Shown: one piece after another, positions 19,021 through 28,774 of the stretch | Layout: each line of letters begins with the position of its first letter | How positions within the stretch are numbered: the stretch's first letter is position 1 | Assembly (NCBI GenBank): GCA_014529385.2 | Contig: CM043951.1 | Location: 110,092,469-110,150,468 of the forward strand | DNA length: 58,000 bases | From: Adiantum capillus-veneris | Taxonomy: Eukaryota; Streptophyta; Polypodiopsida; Polypodiales; Pteridaceae | Direction: 5' to 3' | Notes under the pieces: model-generated | What the model saw: only the letters and a program-made list of their open reading frames with translations | Databases searched by the model: none | What the model was told of the DNA's origin: nothing | Translations under genes and position numbers: made by a program

Positions 19021-21715
19021 TTAGTGGAGGCTTTCTCGCATCTGTAGAAGGGACTCATACCGCGCATGTTGGGCGAGTAACACCGAGCCAAATATATCTG
19101 TGTTGATGGTGAAGAAGTCGGTGTAGATGGCTTCTTCAAAGGCCTGGAGGCGATAAGAAGGCAAAAACATAATTCTTTGATATAGTGCATGTATCACCTC
19201 GTGAGAAGGCTGAGCAGACAGCAGATCGTAGGCACATCTGTATGTATCTTGGAAGAAAAAGATACTGTCTGTCGCCTGTCCAGGTTTGAAGTTTTCAAAG
19301 ATCGCTAGAAGTGATTTACATATTTTTCTCAGCATGAGGCAAGATAGGTCAGGCGAGCCAGTGAACAATTTGATGGTGCCCGTTAGGGTTTTCACCATGT
19401 ATTGTTCACTTATTCTCTCGTCTGCCTTCAAGCCTGGCAGCTTCGGGTAATTGAGCCAAGTGGGTTGGCTTCTTTGCAACAGCTCTTGGGATTTCGATGT
19501 CCTCATCCTTGGTAGAGGGCAAAAACTGAGGTTGTCTCTGATTCTTTTGGGTGCCTCTACCAGATGAATTAGATATTGCGGATATTTTGTGAGCCATGCC
19601 TTTCTCCACTTGGGTTGAGAATCCACTATCAGCTTGACTCCTTCAGGTTTGGAGATATCTGCTTTGTACAATGGAACTGTTGGCTCCTCTTTTATCCATT
19701 TGTTCATCATAGCAGCTTCATACTTTAATAGAGGATATGGGAGAGAAGGATGTATCCATTCACGCCGAAGGTTACTGGCATCTATCTTCTGAATGGTCAT
19801 CGATTTAAACACTCTCTGCTCCCACTCCAATGCTTCTCTGGCTGTGTCTTTTACTGTCGCTTCTATGGCCTTATGTAGCTTTTCTTCTTCTTCTTGTGTC
19901 AGATCCTGGGGTTCTTGTGAGGGTTCCACCAGGATGTCCTCTTGCATGGTGGTGTCCACTAGATCCAAAACATTCTCTATGTCGATTCCTGCCATTGCAG
20001 CTGGCCCAGTGCTAAACTGTTGCTCTTCAATTTGTTGTTGGCCTTTCAGCTCATCTATCTGCTGTTGAAATGCCTTCTTTGCCTCTTCCGCTTCATCTCC
20101 CATGTTTACTAGAAGGTCGTTCAGATCTGCATTGATTTTTTCCGCCTCCTCAAGCTTCCTCTTGAGGGATTCGTTTTCTGTCTGCCATCTCTAAAATTCC
20201 TCGTCCATCTTTCTTTTGACGGCTTCTAACTCATTTGACATGGCCTGGTTCTCTTCTTCCAAGCGGTTTTGCATTACAAGAGATCCCTCGGCCAGCATTA
20301 GTCTTTGCCTTTTCTCTAATGTCAACTTCTTTTGAGGTTCCTTCATTTGTTCTTCATACAAATCAGTCTCTGAAGTTGTGCCGGTCGAGCTAGCAGCTCT
20401 GACTCTGGCCGGAGATGCCCTTAGCCTTTGGATGGTCTGAACTTTTACTTTAATCTGATCTTTTAGCTCTATTACCTCATCCTGGTTTGCCTCATGTTCT
20501 ATCTTGGCCTTCTCCTTGGAATTCCTCAAGGTTTCCACCTCTTTGGACTCTTCAGCAAGTTGTAGAGTCAAGTTGTCCCTCTCTCTCTCTGCATCTGTCA
20601 ATGACTTGTTGATTTCCTTGTATTATTTTTCTGCTCTTTGAAGCTTGTGTTCGGCTGCGTGATTCCATCATTCCATCTCCTGGTATCTTTGTAATGCCAC
20701 GTCCAGAGTGGCTTGCAGCTTTGTTTGTTTCTCTATGTTTGCCTGGCCCTGTTTTTGCAGTAAATCCACTTTAGCCTTGATATAAATGTTTCAGCCATGA
20801 AACCTCGATGCTCATACAAGAACAACTGTCAATCAAAACCCAAACCTCTTTCATGGTATCATGTAGCCTCGCCCCCAATTACGTAGTCGTAACATCAAAC
20901 AGCTGAAAGGAATACACGAGCTTCCACATTTGTTTTGAGAGTATCAATCTCACTCTCAGTGGCCATTGATCTTGCTCTGAGCCCGGTTAGCTTTTGCATT
21001 ACCACATCCCAATCATTGGTTGGTGGCTGTAGGTCCACTGTATCGATGGCCATCTCTTTCAATTACACTAACCAAAGGCTCTGCATATGTTCCTTGGGCC
21101 TTGTGCTTGCCAACTCAAAGGCTACCATAGCTGCCTCTTCTCGAGAGTACCCCGCAGCTAACAGATTAAGAAATATTCTAAAATTTCTTTCCTCTGGATC
21201 TAGCTGCTCATCTTTTGGTGCAGCTTCTTCTTTCTGCTCTTCCTCTTTGTTCTTCTCTTGCTTGGAATCTTCTTGCTCATCAGGTCTGTCCAGCTCCTCT
21301 TTTTGTTGGGTTTGTGGAGGGCTAAGAAGAGATAGTGATGGCGGTGGGCTGGATTCCCTGCTTCACGGTGGATTTGCTGGCTTCTTCTTGAAATCTCGAT
21401 CTGCCTTGGTTTTTCTCTCTCTTTCCTAGCCTTCCTGCTCTTCTAGTAGCTGTCGTCTCACTTGTCCACTTCTTCTTCTGTAAATGGGATATTCGGGATA
21501 TTCTCTATCGTAGCATCTAGGATCTCAAAGTTTTAGATATAGTCTTCGAACCGATCCCGGTGAACCCTTCGAGATGATCCCGACATGGCTTCAAGGGATG
21601 GCTTCCACAATTCACTTAAATCTCCTTTGAGTGCTCTCTCGGCTTTGAAGCTTTCCATCAGTCTTTCTAGCCGCGCTGTCGTGCCGTGGCACGTACATAG
21701 TGTGAAATAAAACAT
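19021..21715 (-). pseudogene. Unrecognised long coiled-coil ORF adjacent to the element C 3' LTR
   Basis: One decayed protein read right to left: start segment 21533-21715 (LERLMESFKAERALKGDLSE), an acidic part near 21150-21270 (EEQKEEAAPKDEQLDPEERN), a long heptad-rich coiled coil from about 20940 through 20191-20601 (RQRLMLAEGSLVMQNRLEEE), then 19021-20103: more coil, LTQEEEEKLHKAIEATVK, and a globular C-terminal part with WIHPSLPYPLLKYEAAMMN and KWRKAWLTKYPQYLIHL. Stops at about 20182, 20605 and 20690, plus a 141-bp repeat insert (20785-20925), break it. No RT or integrase motif is present. It lies just inside a polypurine tract, the position of env-like ORFs, but no signal peptide or membrane segment was seen. 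Function unknown. Confidence 0.5.
20785..20925 (+). repeat. 141-bp inverted repeat, left copy
   Basis: The reverse complement recurs at 22463-22603 with only three differences in 141 bp, all C/T or G/A transitions. It runs from AATGTTTCAGCC to GAGCTTCC. It interrupts the coiled-coil reading frame, which resumes on both sides. The spacer is 1537 bp. Confidence 0.85.
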
Positions 21716-21759
21716 TCACCTCACTCTTGAAATTTCTCGATGTATGCAAATAAAAGCAA

Positions 21760-22462
21760 TCATGTACATATTGTGATATATGTTGAAGCGTCTACTACAG
21801 TCATTATCATGTACATACCTATCCAGGGAGTCGTGGCCCTCGATGTGGCCGGTTTGCATGCTTTTCCACTTGATAATATGCTTAATTTGTCATGACAATG
21901 TGCATAGTCCAAGAGTTTCATGGTGGCACACTCATCTCGCCTACAAAGACTAATGCGGGCAAAATCTGCCAAAAATAGCAGCTAATAGGTGTTGTTATAG
22001 AATTGCATGGAAAGTGATCCAAAATGGTATATGGATGAAAAATCATGCTTATCTATGCTTTTTATGATTATGCGAGTGATCCCACAAATTTATGGATTTT
22101 TCTGACTCCGTTTGGGAATTTTCGCATCAAAAATGGTATTTTTTGGGTAAAAAATGAGCTGAAAATGGCCTAGTTTTGGTCCAAAGTGGCAAAATGGCCC
22201 AAAAATTGACACATCAGCTCATAATTCCGTGGGGAAGAGAGAGAAGGGGGCTTTTTACAGAAAAAACCAGCAATTTTTCTCTACTGTGTAATTGCTTCCA
22301 TGGTTGCTCAATCTATGTGTAGGGCACTCCCGCCTCTTCGAAATCTTGTATCTGAGCTAGTGAGGGAGTGAATTAGGGTTTCCCCTTATCAAAATGGTGT
22401 GTGGGCTTCACTTTTGAAGATCTTAAATCTCTGCAAATTCAGAAAATGGTCGCCATGAAGGG
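21760..22462. other. Spacer without convincing genes
   Basis: Lies between the coiled-coil ORF start and the right inverted-repeat copy. Two short reverse frames (for example 21760-21972) have no recognisable motif. About 22010-22210 is rich in AAAATGG words and Thr/Lys-poor low complexity. A leader or promoter for the 21715 ORF is possible but no clear TATA was identified. Confidence 0.3.
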
Positions 22463-22603
22463 GGAAGCTCGTGTATTCCTTTCAGCTGTTTGATGTTACG
22501 ACTACGTAATTGGGGGTGAGGCTACATGATACCATGAAAGAGGTTTGGGTTTTGATTGACAATTGTTCTTGTATGAGCATTGAGGTTTCATGGCTGAAAC
22601 ATT
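22463..22603 (-). repeat. 141-bp inverted repeat, right copy
   Basis: Partner of 20785-20925 in opposite orientation. In this copy the minus strand is open (YKNNCQSKPKPLSWYHVAS, then stop) and forms the C-terminus of frame 22502-22957. Sub-termini TGTTACG and GCTGAAACA give a TG...CA form within the repeat (about 22493-22601), so a short LTR or TRIM-like unit is one possibility. Confidence 0.8.
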
Positions 22604-23962
22604 AGTGTTTTTCAATGGTCTTTTCAAGTGAAATTGAATGTGGTTTGATGATCCTCTCATCATACTCTCGACTACGAAAACAAGCAATTTCCAAGCACGA
22701 TAGGAAAGAGGGTTTGTGACTTTGCTATCACGAACGCTCTTAGATTCTCTGTCACCCTTAGAAAGAGGGTTGGTGATTCTCCACAAACGCTTTCTTGCAA
22801 AGGGTTTGTGACTCTCATCACGAACTCTCACAGCCAGAGGTTCCCAGCTAGACCGCACACTTTCCGACAACGCCGCTTTTTGTGACTTGGTTTCTTTGAT
22901 CGGCACTTGTAGACTTTCTTTCTTTCCTTTCTTCGACTCTGGCGGCTCTTCTAGCACAGTCTCTAACCGGTGCTTTAATCATGTGGCTACCCTGGGTGCC
23001 TTGGGTGGTTCTTCTTCCTTATCTTCTTTCAGCTTTAGCCAATCATTTTGTGAGGGAGGTTCAGGCCAGTTTCCCTTGGCATGCAATGCTCCATAGACAA
23101 CTTTTGTTATCAGCTCACTATGTACAATATAGATGGGATTCCCGTTCCCCATCTTCACCAGGTTGTCATGGATGTAAGCGGAATAATTTATCTCTTTTGG
23201 TTTGCCCTTCTGCATTGCCCAGGTGAAAGTGGTAGCAATGGCTCCAGGTGGCATCCTGTACTTCTGTGGTTGCTTTGTACACATGTGGAAGTATTGGTTG
23301 TAGAGTTGGCTCATGATAGCCACTTTTGGGTTTGCAATATCTTCAAATGTGTAGTTGTTCTTCTTTTCCAAGTAGACCTTGGATTTATCTCGCCTCTTTG
23401 TCACACTATCTCCTTTGTTTGAGATGTCAAGTGCGGCTGCCACCACCCTTTATGTGATGAAAATCATGGTATCTGGCTTGCCTTGCAGATCGGTGACTCG
23501 GGCCACTCCATCTTCCTTGATTGTGGTTATAAATTCCCATACTCTTTTGATGACAATTCCTGCTGGCAAAGCTTCAAAGTAGTTATGGAGATCCAGCTTC
23601 TCCAGGTAATCCCCCATCTTGCTCTTGACAAATTCATTGAGCTCCCGTGGTATCATGGGTAGCTCCATTGCATTTCCTTCAAGATATTTAAATACTCCTT
23701 CGTATATTCTCAGATCATTGGACTCGAGCAGATCATCTTGAATCCATGTGCTGGTGGGCTTCAGGGTTCCTTCTGCTATCACAAATGGCTCCACTTCTTC
23801 TAAGTAGTATTTTATTGTCATCCTCTTCTTCTTTGCAGGTGATTTTGCGGCTGCCATGGATCCTCTCATGTATGGAGCCTGTCGGGTGGTCATGTGCGTC
23901 GTAGAAGCCGTTGGAAGTCCGATTCGCTCTAGGTGGCAAGAGCTCTCTCTCTCAAAAGGCAA
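22604..23962 (-). pseudogene. Unrecognised ORF (gag-like or plant transposon-associated protein)
   Basis: Three consecutive minus-strand segments: 23450-23962, 22979-23446 and 22604-22957. A likely start is the Met near 23858 (MAAAKSPAKKKRM) or at 23962. Recognisable features are a basic N-terminus, VRIYEG-like and ALPAGIVIKRVWEFITTIKE, then YTFEDIANPKVAIMSQLYNQ, PPGAIATTFTWAMQKGKPKE, IHDNLVKMGNGNPIYIVHSE, and a Pro/Glu-rich tail (EDKEEEPPKAP). A stop near 23447 splits the first two. The W.F..TI..DGVARV..LQG segment faintly recalls the putative plant transposon protein domain (Transposase_32-like), but I would not assign it. It lies upstream of the coiled-coil ORF on the same strand. Confidence 0.45.
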
Positions 23963-24890
23963 TAGTAGAAATGAGCTTTAAATGAAGTGAAAAAATCTTA
24001 TAATGGGGGTCCCCGAACCACTTTCCATGAAATTTGACATGTGCTCCCAAATTCTTGCAAGATGTGGTTTAGGCTCCAAAAATTCTTGATTTGGACTCCA
24101 TTTGCCCAGTTTCCGAGAAAGTTGACGTTTCGGTCAAAATCTGGCTAAAACATGCTTTCCGCTCCATTCACATAATTGCACCCCCATTGTACCATAGGTT
24201 GTCCTCTAGTCACTGATTATCCCCATATTTTTTGTTTTTCATTATGACCGCATTTCACCTACTTTTTGTATTTTTGATGTTTTTTTGCCGACAATTAGTA
24301 GAATTAAAAAGAAAATAGAAAATTTAACCCGAAAAATCCCCAAAAATCATAATAAGTCAAAAACATCACCGCAAAACACCATATACACTGACATGCAATT
24401 TTTATGGCCAGATTTCTTGGTTTTACCAATATTTTGCCTCAAAAATGGCTATTTTTACCTATGTACACACACCTAGGGGTTTGATTTGGCATTTGGCCCC
24501 ATATACTTGTAGATTCATGCTGTATAAGGGCATATGTACTTGGGTTAGTCCAAAAAAAATTTGCAATCGAACGACAATCCCCTAAAAATAGCCGAAAAAC
24601 ATGCCCTTTTTACCATTGGGTCCGCATTTTTGCCTCCCCCCCTCCTAGCCGGAGTCCTCCCGGACGACAAGGTATCGCCGCGGTGTATGTGCCGTGCATG
24701 GGTTAAAAATTGTGCTAATGCTTGGCTATGTAATGTGGCCCTATAGGATGCATACGTGGTCAATGCATGGAAAATTCAATGCTGTGCAAGAGGAGGGTAT
24801 AAGCAAGATGCTTATTGGCATTCGCCTTCGAGGTTTCCTGTTTGTTGTTGATTTGATTGGTGCAATTTTTTTGCAAGTGAAAGTTGTAAT
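23963..24890. other. Intergenic stretch with no supported gene
   Basis: AT-rich with repeated AAAAATnnCC words. Plus-strand frame 24694-25272 is hydrophobic only because it mirrors the polar Lys/Asn/Gln-rich minus-strand tail of element D. No LTR terminus with TGTTAGC was found here, so the 5' LTR of element C is not in this stretch. Confidence 0.4.
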
Positions 24891-25562
24891 TCAACCGCTC
24901 TCTGTTTTATCGTCTTTCGTGCAAAAGTCGCTTGGTTTGCCGCTACTATTGAAATGGCCATGGTCGTCTCCTTGGAGAGAATTGTCGTGGCAGAATTGGC
25001 CATTGTCTTTGTCTCTTTCCTTTCCATTTTTAGCTTTATTTTGGAGGTTTTTTTCTACTTTCATGGTTGTCATTGTTGTGCTGCTGATTAGCACCCACAT
25101 TGATCAGTTTGCCAGTTTCATATGTAGTGTGTGTCTGCATGCCGATGTTGCTTGTACTGAAGGGAGTTCCTGTTGCTTTGGTTTCAGGATCCAAATGCGA
25201 GTCGCATTTAAGTTGTTACTGAGAATTCTTTTTGGGATCCATTTCTTTCCTTTTCCCTTGGTTTTTAGTTGAATTGTGAGCTTCTATTGACTTCTTCTGT
25301 TGTATTGTGGTTGGTTTGCCATGTCACCTCTATCCTTCCGCACCCATAATTTTTTGTCACGTGTTGCTAACCTTGATCTTGGCACTGCGGTCTGTGTTGT
25401 TTTATGTTTTTAGTGAACATGGTTGGCAGTTCCCATGTTGTTCTCCATGGGTATCGTGTTGTTCTTTAGTGGCACCCATCCTTTTGGTTCTTTATCCAGT
25501 GATTTCATTCCTGCCATCTGATTCTTTCGGGGTTGCTGAGCAAAGGCTACCACCTGTTGTTC
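24891..25562 (-). pseudogene. Element D polar tail after the protease domain
   Basis: Continues the integrase-protease frame for about 220 codons with only stops at about 25562, 25390, 25270, 25110 and 24891. Composition is rich in Lys, Asn, Gln and Thr. KEPKGWVPLKNNTIP and KGKGKKWIPKRILSNN are the most distinctive strings; paired WxPxK motifs occur in some plant retroelement linkers. No Cys-His knuckle is seen. The preserved frame argues that it was translated with the upstream domains. Confidence 0.4.
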
Positions 25563-25916
25563 TTATGCATGCTGAATTTTGATTGCATCCGCATTCCAAT
25601 CTATCTGCACATTATACTCTTTTTGCCAAGGTTGTCCCAACAACATGGGGTGTTGTGTGATTTCATCCTTAATGACATAAAACTTGTGTGGGTAAATATA
25701 TTGATGTACTTGTACATGCAATATAATCCAATCCACTTTTTTTAGCGAATGTGATGTACGGATTTCCATCACTTGTGGAGTAGGATGTAGTTGACCTTTG
25801 GGCTTGAGCTGTTTGTATAATTTGTAGGAGATCAGATTTTCTTGAGCTCCAGAATCAAGCAATGCCGTCGATTCAACTTGATTGCTACCCACTTTGACTG
25901 CAATTATTGGCTCCAC
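25563..25916 (-). pseudogene. Retropepsin-like domain located after the integrase (element D)
   Basis: About 117 aa with TALLDSGAQENLIS (active-site D-S-G) and HPMLLGQPW (conserved second motif), the two hallmarks of a retroviral-type aspartic protease. It is in the same frame as the integrase C-terminus, separated by a single TGA (about 25958-25960) and about 13 codons. Ty3/gypsy pol normally has protease first. Either this element has an unusual domain order or a gag-pro fragment joined in frame by chance; continuity of frame on both sides favours the first. Confidence 0.65.
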
Positions 25917-25958
25917 TATGTCTTCATCAAAATTTGTAATTAGTCGAATAGCATTTAT

Positions 25959-27250
25959 TCAAAACGGTGATCCACATTGTTGTTGTCGTTGTCGTAGAAG
26001 CCGTCTTTTTGCAATGCGTTCTTTTGCTTCTGCTTGGGCCTCTTCTCGTACCCTCTGTTTCTCTTTCATCCGTTGTTTTTCTTGATGGATTTGTTGAAGC
26101 ATATCCTGTGTTAGTGGAAAATGATACTTTTTTAATCGACATCCACTAATCCAATTTGGCATTTCTTCTCCTGCTAATGTAGCAAGTTTGACAGCTCCAC
26201 TTTGTGATAAGTCACTAATCACAAAGGGTCCCATCCCTTGCTTTTTAAGTTTCTTGGCATGTCGCTTCAAGGTATAAACAAGTACATAATCACCTCTTTT
26301 GAACTCTTTCATGCACACATGCTTGTCAAAAAATATCTTTTTGTCTTCTCTTTTTATCATAGATCGAAGCTACAGCTCTCAATCGAAGTTCATCTAGCTT
26401 TTCAAGATCATCCACTCTTGAAGAGAGCTCATGCCCTGTCCATTCTAAGCGTTTTGCTACTCGTAGAGTCGGAACTAAAACCTCTATGGGTAATATAGTG
26501 TTTAGATCAAACACCATGTTGTACGGTGTTGCTCCTATTGATGTTTTGTAAGCTACCATGTATGCCCATAGTGTTGAGTGTAACTGCTGATCCCAGTCCA
26601 TCCTTGACTCTAATACAATTTTAGTCAGAACAGTGTGCCCATAGTGAGCTACCATGTATGCCCATAGTGTTGAGTGTAACTGCTGATCCCAGTCCGTCCT
26701 TGACTCTAATACACTTTTAGTCAGAACAGTGCATAATGTTTTATTTGTGGTCTCAGCTTGTCCATTTTCCTGTGGATGATATGGAGCAGATTTTCTATGT
26801 ATGACAATGAAATATTCTAGTAGATATTCAACGACTTCATTAAGAAAATGTGTTCCTCGATCGCTGACAATTTCTATTGGTAATTCGTATCGTACAAAGA
26901 CATTCTCATACAAAAATTGTGCAGTAGTTTGTGCGTCTGCTTTTTGTGTTGCCTTGGCTTCCACCCATTTTGTGAGATAGTCCGTAGACACAATGATATA
27001 TTGGGTATGGGTGCGATATGTAGGGGGTGAAATAGGTTCCACAAAATCAATGCCCCATTTTGCAAATGCCCCTGCTCCCATCATTGAGCGTAGTGGCATC
27101 TCATTTCTCTTTATTGGCACCTTGGTGCGCTGACATGTGTCACAGCGCTTTACAAACTCCTCAGCATCCATATGAAATGTAGGCCACCATATTCCTACGG
27201 TTACGACAATTTTTGCCGTCTTATCGCCTGAAAAATGGCCTCCACTTATG
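25959..27250 (-). pseudogene. Element D integrase
   Basis: Zinc-finger C half (VKRCDTCQRTKVPIKRNEMP), catalytic core with WGIDFVEPI (D1), IVSDRGTHF (D2) and HPQENGQAETTNK (E), then the C-terminal domain (FKRGDYVLVYTLKRHAKKL, GPFVISDLSQSGAVKLATL) and a Lys/Arg/Gln-rich coiled tail. The core contains an in-frame 96-bp tandem duplication (26551-26646 and 26647-26742), repeating SRxDWDQQLHSTLWAYMVA. The frame shifts near 26330-26360 between core and C-terminal domain. The H-H part of the zinc finger lies at about 27200-27260 in another frame. Confidence 0.8.
26551..26742 (-). repeat. 96-bp tandem duplication within the element D integrase
   Basis: Two adjacent 96-bp copies differ at only a few bases and add 32 aa in frame. 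The duplicated peptide is LTKxVLESRxDWDQQLHS. Near-identity implies a more recent event than most decay in this element. Confidence 0.9.
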
Positions 27251-27522
27251 CCTCCATGTGCGTGTTTTAGAATCAGTAGGTATTCACTTTCACTTGCACA
27301 GATTCTAAGTTGATTTTCCTTTCCTCGCTTATAGAGTTGATTCCCAATTAAATTAAAGTCGCGAGCCTCCAGCTCTATAGCCCTTTTCCGTGCTTTTTGT
27401 TATGTTTTCAGGAAATGTCCTTGTGGTTAAGAGATCAATGATATATTAACTCCATGCAGGTGCAATGCTTACTTGAAAGAATGTCGCATGATCCACCGGT
27501 CATTTGGCACTACATATAGTAC

Positions 27523-27628
27523 AATTGTTAACATAAGCATGTGTGTCAGCATACATAGTTGGCCAATAAACCCCTAATTGTTAACATAAGCATGTGTGTC
27601 AGCATACATAGTTGGCCAATAAACCCCT
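27523..27628. repeat. 53-bp perfect tandem duplication
   Basis: The unit starting AATTGTTAACATAAGCATG occurs twice without differences (27523-27575 and 27576-27628). 53 is not a multiple of three, so it breaks the pol frame between RNase H/zinc finger and integrase core. Confidence 0.95.
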
Positions 27629-27630
27629 AA

Positions 27631-28773
27631 TTATTTCAGTCTTTGGTGTGTTTTCATTGTTGAACAATGAAATGCACAATCTTGGATGCGTGCTTCTTCA
27701 AGATAACACTCGAATTCCTCAGGATTTATACATAATCGTAGAATTTGGTCCGAGCCTAGATGATACAGTCGTCCTGCAATCAACTGGAAGTTTTTTGTTT
27801 GTCGAATTGTTTGTTGTTTGGATCTTTCTTCCTTGTTATCAAATCTACCTCCAAAGGAAAGAATGCTAACAATTTCCTGAGACCATTTGGGTATCATTTC
27901 AATATTGGAAAGATAAGCATCAGGTATGTCATCATCTACTCCTTTAGGAGCTTCCCCGTTTTGTAGCCTTGAAAGATGATCCGCCCATAGATGAGTTTTA
28001 CCCTTTTTGACCACCACTGTGAAATCAAACTCTAGCAGTATAATAAACCAGCGTACAATTCTCCCAGTATTGCATGATTTATTTACCACATACAAAAGAG
28101 CTTGATGATCTGTGAAGAACACAAATTTGTTTGCAAGCAAATAATGCCGAAATTTCTTTACAACATAAACCATTCCTAACCCCTCTCTTTCAGTGGTTGT
28201 GTAGTTATTTTCTGCACTATTTAACTGTCGGCTTGCATAACAAACTGGGAAATCCATTGTTCCGTCTCCAAGTTGAGCTAGAATACTCCCAATGGCATAT
28301 GCAAATGCGTCAATGTGAACATGGAATATCTTTTCCCAATTTGGTGCTTTAAGTACAGGTGTTGATACAAGGTTTTCCTTAAGCTTTTGGAATGAAGTTT
28401 CACACTCCTCAGCCCAGTTGAAACTGACTAATAAGCGATACAGAGGTTGTACAATGACTGCATACATATATATGAATCTTCGATAATATCCGCAGTGTCC
28501 CATGAAGGATTGTACTTGTTTGGCATTAGTAGGCTTGGGAAAGTCTACTATGACTCTAATTTTATCTAGGTCAGTGGTTATGCCATTTCTTGAGACAATA
28601 TGTCCTAAGATGCGGCCTTGCCTAACCATAAAAAAACACTTTTCCGGGTTAAGACAGATTCGATATGTTCTGCATTTCTCAAATACCTTTTGTAAATGGT
28701 CAATATGTTCCTCTCGTAGAAGAGAGTGTACACAAAGATCATCCATATATATTTCAAAGAATAAAGAAAACAA
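27631..28773 (-). pseudogene. Element D RT C-terminal half, RNase H and start of integrase
   Basis: 380 aa. It begins inside the RT palm: EIYMDDLCVHS (YMDD at 28738-28749), then FEKCRTYRICLNPEKC, GRILGHIVSRNGI, QSFMGHCGYYRRFI, the RNase H domain (FHVHIDAFAYAIGSIL, TTTEREGLGMVYVVKKFRHY, FFTDHQALLYVVNK, HLWADHLSRL) and the pre-integrase segment (IAGRLYHLGSDQILRLC). RT upstream of YMDD is absent because an LTR fragment abuts at 28775. Confidence 0.88.
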
Positions 28774-28774
28774 A

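Noticed and set aside
20935-21429. Plus-strand Ser/Cys-rich ORF of 164 aa
   Set aside because: Antisense of the Glu/Lys-rich coiled-coil frame; composition is explained by the complement of GAA/GAG/AAG codons.
24694-25272. Plus-strand hydrophobic ORF of 192 aa, membrane-protein-like
   Set aside because: Mirror of the Lys/Asn/Gln-rich tail on the minus strand, which continues the integrase-protease frame; no motif supports it.
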